DNA of 59,921 nucleotides from Candidatus Pacearchaeota archaeon (GTDB lineage Archaea; Nanobdellota; Nanobdellia; Pacearchaeales; GW2011-AR1). The stretch is taken from contig NZBT01000011.1 of the NCBI GenBank assembly GCA_002688015.1, positions 1-59,921 of the forward strand, read 5' to 3'. The notes under the pieces are model-generated. The model had not been told where the DNA came from and did no database searches. It saw nothing but the letters and a program-made list of their open reading frames with translations. The position numbers were made by a program, and so were the translations under genes. This document shows, piece after piece, positions 57,732 through 59,921 of this stretch. Numbering within the stretch: position 1 is the stretch's first letter; every line of letters starts with the position of its first letter.

Positions 57732-57753
57732 AAAGATTTCCTTGGAAATCTTT
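57732..57753. promoter_or_regulatory. palindrome overlapping EF-like gene promoter
   Basis: AAAGATTTCC-TT-GGAAATCTTT, 10-bp perfect arms, running into TATA TTTTTATAC (57751-57759). Its position suits a repressor site for the next gene. As RNA followed by T5 it could also end the tRNA-Gln transcript. Confidence 0.55.
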
Positions 57754-57798
57754 TTATACTCTTTATACCTCAATATTCTATGGCAAGGGAAGCATAAA

Positions 57799-58071
57799 AT
57801 GGCAAAAGAAAAAGAAGAAAGCCTTGGAAAAGAAGTAGGTGAAGTATCTGACTATTTCTCACATGTAGAAGTAGCAGCCTTGAAAGTTTCTGGAAAGATT
57901 AGCGTTGGAGACAAGATAAGAATTAAAGGTCATACAACAGATTTCGAACAAACAATAGACTCCATGCAAATAGATAGAAAAGATGTTGAATCTGTAAAAA
58001 AAGGAGATGATGTAGGAATAAAAGTCTCTGATCGTGTCAGAAAACACGATAAAGTGTATCTTGTTAAATAA
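57799..58071 (+). CDS. EF-Tu domain 2-like translation protein, 90 aa
   Basis: I use ATG 57799 (MAKEKEESLGKEVGEVSDYF), not the track start, because the TATA box at 57751 and an AAGGGAAG Shine-Dalgarno sequence place it there. The OB-like barrel SHVEVAALKVSGKISVGDKIRIKGHTTDFEQTIDSMQIDRK and GDDVGIKVSDRVRKHDKVYLV match the 'translation elongation factor-like' small proteins of archaea. It probably binds RNA or the ribosome. A five-codon ORF (ATG GCA AGG GAA GCA TAA, 57780-57797) precedes it at the expected transcript start. Confidence 0.82.
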   Translation: MAKEKEESLGKEVGEVSDYFSHVEVAALKVSGKISVGDKIRIKGHTTDFEQTIDSMQIDRKDVESVKKGDDVGIKVSDRVRKHDKVYLVK

Positions 58072-58095
58072 TTTCTAATTATCTCTCAGAGGAAT

Positions 58096-58105
58096 CTTTT
58101 TAAAG
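58096..58105 (+). promoter_or_regulatory. TATA box of tRNA-Glu(CUC) transcript
   Basis: CTTTTTAAAG, centred about 27 nt before the tRNA. It probably also drives the 54-aa gene downstream. Confidence 0.55.
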
Positions 58106-58127
58106 CAACTATAATTCTACTCATTAG

Positions 58128-58295
58128 GCTCCTGTAGTCTAGTGGCCAAAGATACTGCCCTCTCGTGTGCCGAGGATTACCTCTCTGGAGAATATCCTCA
58201 GTTCTCTCTAGGACAGGCCAAAAGTTTTGTGCCTCTTCAATATTGAAGGGGCACGGAGAACGGCGGTGACCCGGGTTCGACTCCCGGCAGGAGCA
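58128..58295 (+). tRNA. tRNA-Glu(CUC) with 95-nt intron
   Basis: Acceptor GCTCCTG/CAGGAGC with discriminator A, D stem GTCT/AGAT, anticodon stem CTGCC/GGCGG (one U-G), loop C-T-CTC-G and C after the intron, T arm CCGGG-TTCGACT-CCCGG. Intron 58166-58260 at position 37/38, with hairpin GTGCC...GGCAC. Followed without a gap by the conserved 45-nt element. Confidence 0.87.
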
Positions 58296-58340
58296 TCTTT
58301 GTTCACAGATGCGAGTACTCGAGCAATAGTGAATCAAAGA
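58296..58340 (+). ncRNA. conserved 45-nt hairpin element, copy 2
   Basis: TCTTTG-TTCAC-AGA-TGC-GAGTACTCGA-GCA-ATA-GTGAA-T-CAAAGA. Gap-free match to copy 1 (7929-7973). Inner stem TTCAC/GTGAA replaces TCTGC/GTAGA, keeping pairs by double changes. Starts at the first base after the tRNA-Glu discriminator and ends 10 nt before the 54-aa gene. Confidence 0.7.
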
Positions 58341-58350
58341 AAAAAACAAA

Positions 58351-58515
58351 ATGGTAAAGAAGAAGAAATGTTTTGAATGCAAGAAGGAATTTGAAGTCAA
58401 ACCTACTGCGAGGTATGTTAGAAAATATTGCGACACTTGCGGTAAAAAAAGAAAGAAAATGTGGGATAATCAATGGAAATTGAAGTTTGAAGACTTCGAT
58501 GATGATGACGAATAA
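58351..58515 (+). CDS. small zinc-ribbon protein, 54 aa
   Basis: Not in the ORF track. MVKKKKCFECKKEFEVKPTA, then RYVRKYCDTCGKKRKK: two CxxC pairs (residues 7/10 and 27/30) separated by 16 residues make a zinc ribbon. The strongly basic body and acidic tail (FDDDDE) suggest RNA or rRNA binding. No Shine-Dalgarno sequence. Expression probably depends on the tRNA-Glu transcript and the 45-nt element. Confidence 0.75.
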   Translation: MVKKKKCFECKKEFEVKPTARYVRKYCDTCGKKRKKMWDNQWKLKFEDFDDDDE

Positions 58516-59268
58516 CTAAAGCCTTAGCTTCCCATCTCTCCAATCCCTAATTACTTGAAAAATAGTCCTATGCTCATCAACCCTATTTCCTTTCAGTAAA
58601 AAACCTCGAGCCCTCCCTATTTCCAATAAAATATCATATTTATCGCTCCCTTCCCCAATTTTCATTTTATAAAATTTTTCTAAATTTTCTTTTCCATAAT
58701 CCAAAAACATTTTTATAATTTCCAAAGCCACAGATTCTGGATCTCTCAACCTCTCCGGATTCTTAGCTCCTAAAATTCCAAGCATTATTTCATCATCACT
58801 CCATGGCACAACTCCAGGACTGTCAAGAATCCTAAGACTTCCTGCATTCACCCACTGAATCCCTCTTGTAGTTCCTGCTTTGTTAGAAACTTTTGCTCTA
58901 GCTCTTTTAGCCAAAGCATTAATTATGGCACTCTTTCCGACATTTGGATATCCAACAATTCCAATCATTGGCTCTGCGATTCCTGCCCTCTTAGAAGAAA
59001 TTAGAATCTTTTCCTTTAATTTTCTCATTCCAATATTCCTAACCCCAGAAACAAAAACACTATCTTTCTCTTTTGCTTTTAAAAAATTCAAATAATCTTT
59101 CGAAACAAGATCAATCTTCGTATAAACTTTAATTAATATCTTTTTATGGAGTTTAATAAGATCTTCTACTTCATCATTCCTAGAAATCTTAGGCATTCTC
59201 GCATCCATAATTTCCAATACAACATCACTTTCATTTACAACTTTCTTAACTACTGGCCAAAATCCCAT
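58516..59268 (-). CDS. circularly permuted GTPase (YlqF/RbgA/Nog-type)
   Basis: I start at ATG 59268 (MGFWPVVKKVVNESDVVLEI), 250 aa; AGGAG precedes it, and the track start is an upstream TTG. Motif order is permuted: G4 YTKID, then G5-like SGV, then G1 GYPNVGKS, G2 T in AGTTRG and G3 DSPG. The C-terminal helical domain is ILLEIGRARGFLLKGNRVDEHRTIFQVIRDWRDGKLRL. The family assists large-subunit ribosome assembly. Confidence 0.93.
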   Translation of the reverse strand: MGFWPVVKKVVNESDVVLEIMDARMPKISRNDEVEDLIKLHKKILIKVYTKIDLVSKDYLNFLKAKEKDSVFVSGVRNIGMRKLKEKILISSKRAGIAEPMIGIVGYPNVGKSAIINALAKRARAKVSNKAGTTRGIQWVNAGSLRILDSPGVVPWSDDEIMLGILGAKNPERLRDPESVALEIIKMFLDYGKENLEKFYKMKIGEGSDKYDILLEIGRARGFLLKGNRVDEHRTIFQVIRDWRDGKLRL

Positions 59269-59299
59269 GCCTCTCCTAAACAAAGAAGGCTTTTAATCC

Positions 59300-59533
59300 T
59301 TACTCAAACAAAGAATTATAACACGGAACATGAAAATATAAAAGACTCGCCCCTTTTCCATGCTTCACAACAACTTCGTAAGCATCATCTCCATCAATTT
59401 CGCCAACACAAGACTCACATCTATGATAATCTTTCTTACGAAAAATAACATCTACGCTTGGATCGTCAAAGGTTATTCTTGTTGCTAAATCTTTAAAGAA
59501 TACTTCTCTTTGCGCACCTATATCAATTCCCAT
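59300..59533 (-). CDS. possible zinc protein, 77 aa
   Basis: RCESCVGEIDGDDAYEVVVKHG...LLYFHVPCYNSLFE: CxxC followed by H/C pairs forms a LIM/PARP-like zinc site. The N-terminus (MGIDIGAQREVFFKDLATRI) is unrecognised. The gene at 59571 has a similar logic, so they may be related zinc proteins. Confidence 0.55.
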   Translation of the reverse strand: MGIDIGAQREVFFKDLATRITFDDPSVDVIFRKKDYHRCESCVGEIDGDDAYEVVVKHGKGASLLYFHVPCYNSLFE

Positions 59534-59570
59534 AATAATTCAAAGCATCCAAAAAATATAAACCTATTTA

Positions 59571-59843
59571 TCAATTATCTCTCAAAGGAGCAAGAAAAGA
59601 ATCTCCTGCTTTAATCTCTCTAAAACAACTTCTACAAGAACAATATCTCTCAATATGTTTCCTATCATTATCATCAACAAAATTTCTAGCCAATAGTATC
59701 ATTCCTCCCTCAATATGCTCTGAACAGAAATAACAATGATTATTTGGAGAGGGCAAATCAATCAACGTTAATTTCCCCTGTCTAACTTCCTCAATCAAAT
59801 TATCTCTATTCTCCCAGTAATCTATTCCTGCAATAATTTTCAT
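59571..59843 (-). CDS. possible zinc protein, 90 aa
   Basis: HCYFCSEHIEGGMILLARNFV and ERYCSCRSCFREIKAGD hold two to three C-x-x-C groups in a LIM-like arrangement. N-terminal MKIIAGIDYWENRDNLIEEV... precedes. The start is followed by an AAAGATTG/TTTATAAAC region shared with the gene at 59894. Family not recognised. Confidence 0.55.
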   Translation of the reverse strand: MKIIAGIDYWENRDNLIEEVRQGKLTLIDLPSPNNHCYFCSEHIEGGMILLARNFVDDNDRKHIERYCSCRSCFREIKAGDSFLAPLRDN

Positions 59844-59893
59844 GATTTTTCATGAAAAGCAATCTTTATAAACACACTTTTTCTCTGCCTATC

Positions 59894-59921
59894 ATGAAGC
59901 GTTCCTCAAGAAGATGGAAAA
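59894..59921 (+). CDS. partial CDS at the right edge
   Basis: ATGAAGCGTTCCTCAAGAAG: basic start MKRSSRRWK, cut by the window end. TATA-like TTTATAAACAC lies about 25-30 nt upstream, which supports a leaderless gene start. Product cannot be told. Confidence 0.4.

Noticed and set aside
57742-57798. Upstream extension of the EF-like protein
   Set aside because: It would place the start codon before the TATA box.

Overview
The window reads as chromosomal DNA of a small-genome archaeon, most likely a DPANN lineage of the Pacearchaeota/Woesearchaeota/Nanoarchaeota kind. The evidence is archaeal information-processing genes (Kae1, Rpo7, an Spt4-like protein, aIF2-gamma, aIF5B, S6e, S24e, S27ae, S10, Rpp30, archaeal UMP kinase, archaeal HisRS/SerRS/PheRS), TATA-box promoters about 25 nt upstream of start codons (leaderless mRNAs), intron-containing tRNAs spliced at position 37/38, AT-rich DNA, and many short lineage-specific genes. 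The phylum assignment is inference.

Layout. 0.1-7 kb: pilin-like protein, Kae1, a basic 47-aa protein, DUF192, a lipoprotein, a metallopeptidase, a YchF-like GTPase, tRNA-Ile(UAU) with intron, a split ASCH gene, an EgtD-like methyltransferase and tRNA-Glu. 7-13.9 kb: rhomboid protease, tRNA-His + hisS, ScpA, a flippase-like membrane protein and the rpo7-spt4-S24e-S27ae operon. 14-20.2 kb: a helicase-nuclease fusion, aIF2-gamma and S6e. 20.2-23 kb: a cassette (TrmB regulator facing two orphan genes, with palindromic operators) enclosed by two related, inverted, structured intergenic elements; this is one of the two most unusual regions. 23-32.6 kb: PIN-like protein, aIF5B, PC4-like protein, Dus, CysRS, STAS protein, tRNA-Ser, dUTPase, ThyA, Nudix, S10. 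32.6-40.7 kb: candidate ncRNA, CPA2 antiporter, SerRS, PIN proteins including an HTH-PIN pair with operator, an HNH protein running into tRNA-Trp, and a coiled-coil/proline-rich gene pair. 40.8-47.3 kb: a 2172-aa surface protein (propeller, Ig-like, cysteine-rich, Asp-rich calcium-type repeats, C-terminal anchor). 47.6-59.9 kb: SGNH hydrolase, Ogg2 glycosylase, RelE-type toxin-antitoxin, UMP kinase, Rpp30, PheS-PheT, tRNA-Thr/Gln/Glu, YdjM-like hydrolase, an EF-Tu-domain-2 protein, a circularly permuted GTPase and small zinc proteins.

Co-operation of genes. Translation dominates: five synthetase genes, eight tRNAs (four with introns), ribosomal proteins, two initiation GTPases, RNase P protein and tRNA modification enzymes. 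dUTPase and ThyA face each other across a short gap and serve dTMP supply. Several tRNAs appear to be co-transcribed with protein genes. In two cases (tRNA-His/hisS, tRNA-Glu/54-aa zinc protein) the tRNA is followed at once by the same 45-nt RNA hairpin, with compensatory base changes in its stem and an invariant 10-nt loop. This would become the 5' end of the mRNA after tRNA 3' processing, and I consider it the strongest candidate for an undescribed element.

Everything here is read by eye. Family names rest on motifs and length, not on database searches.
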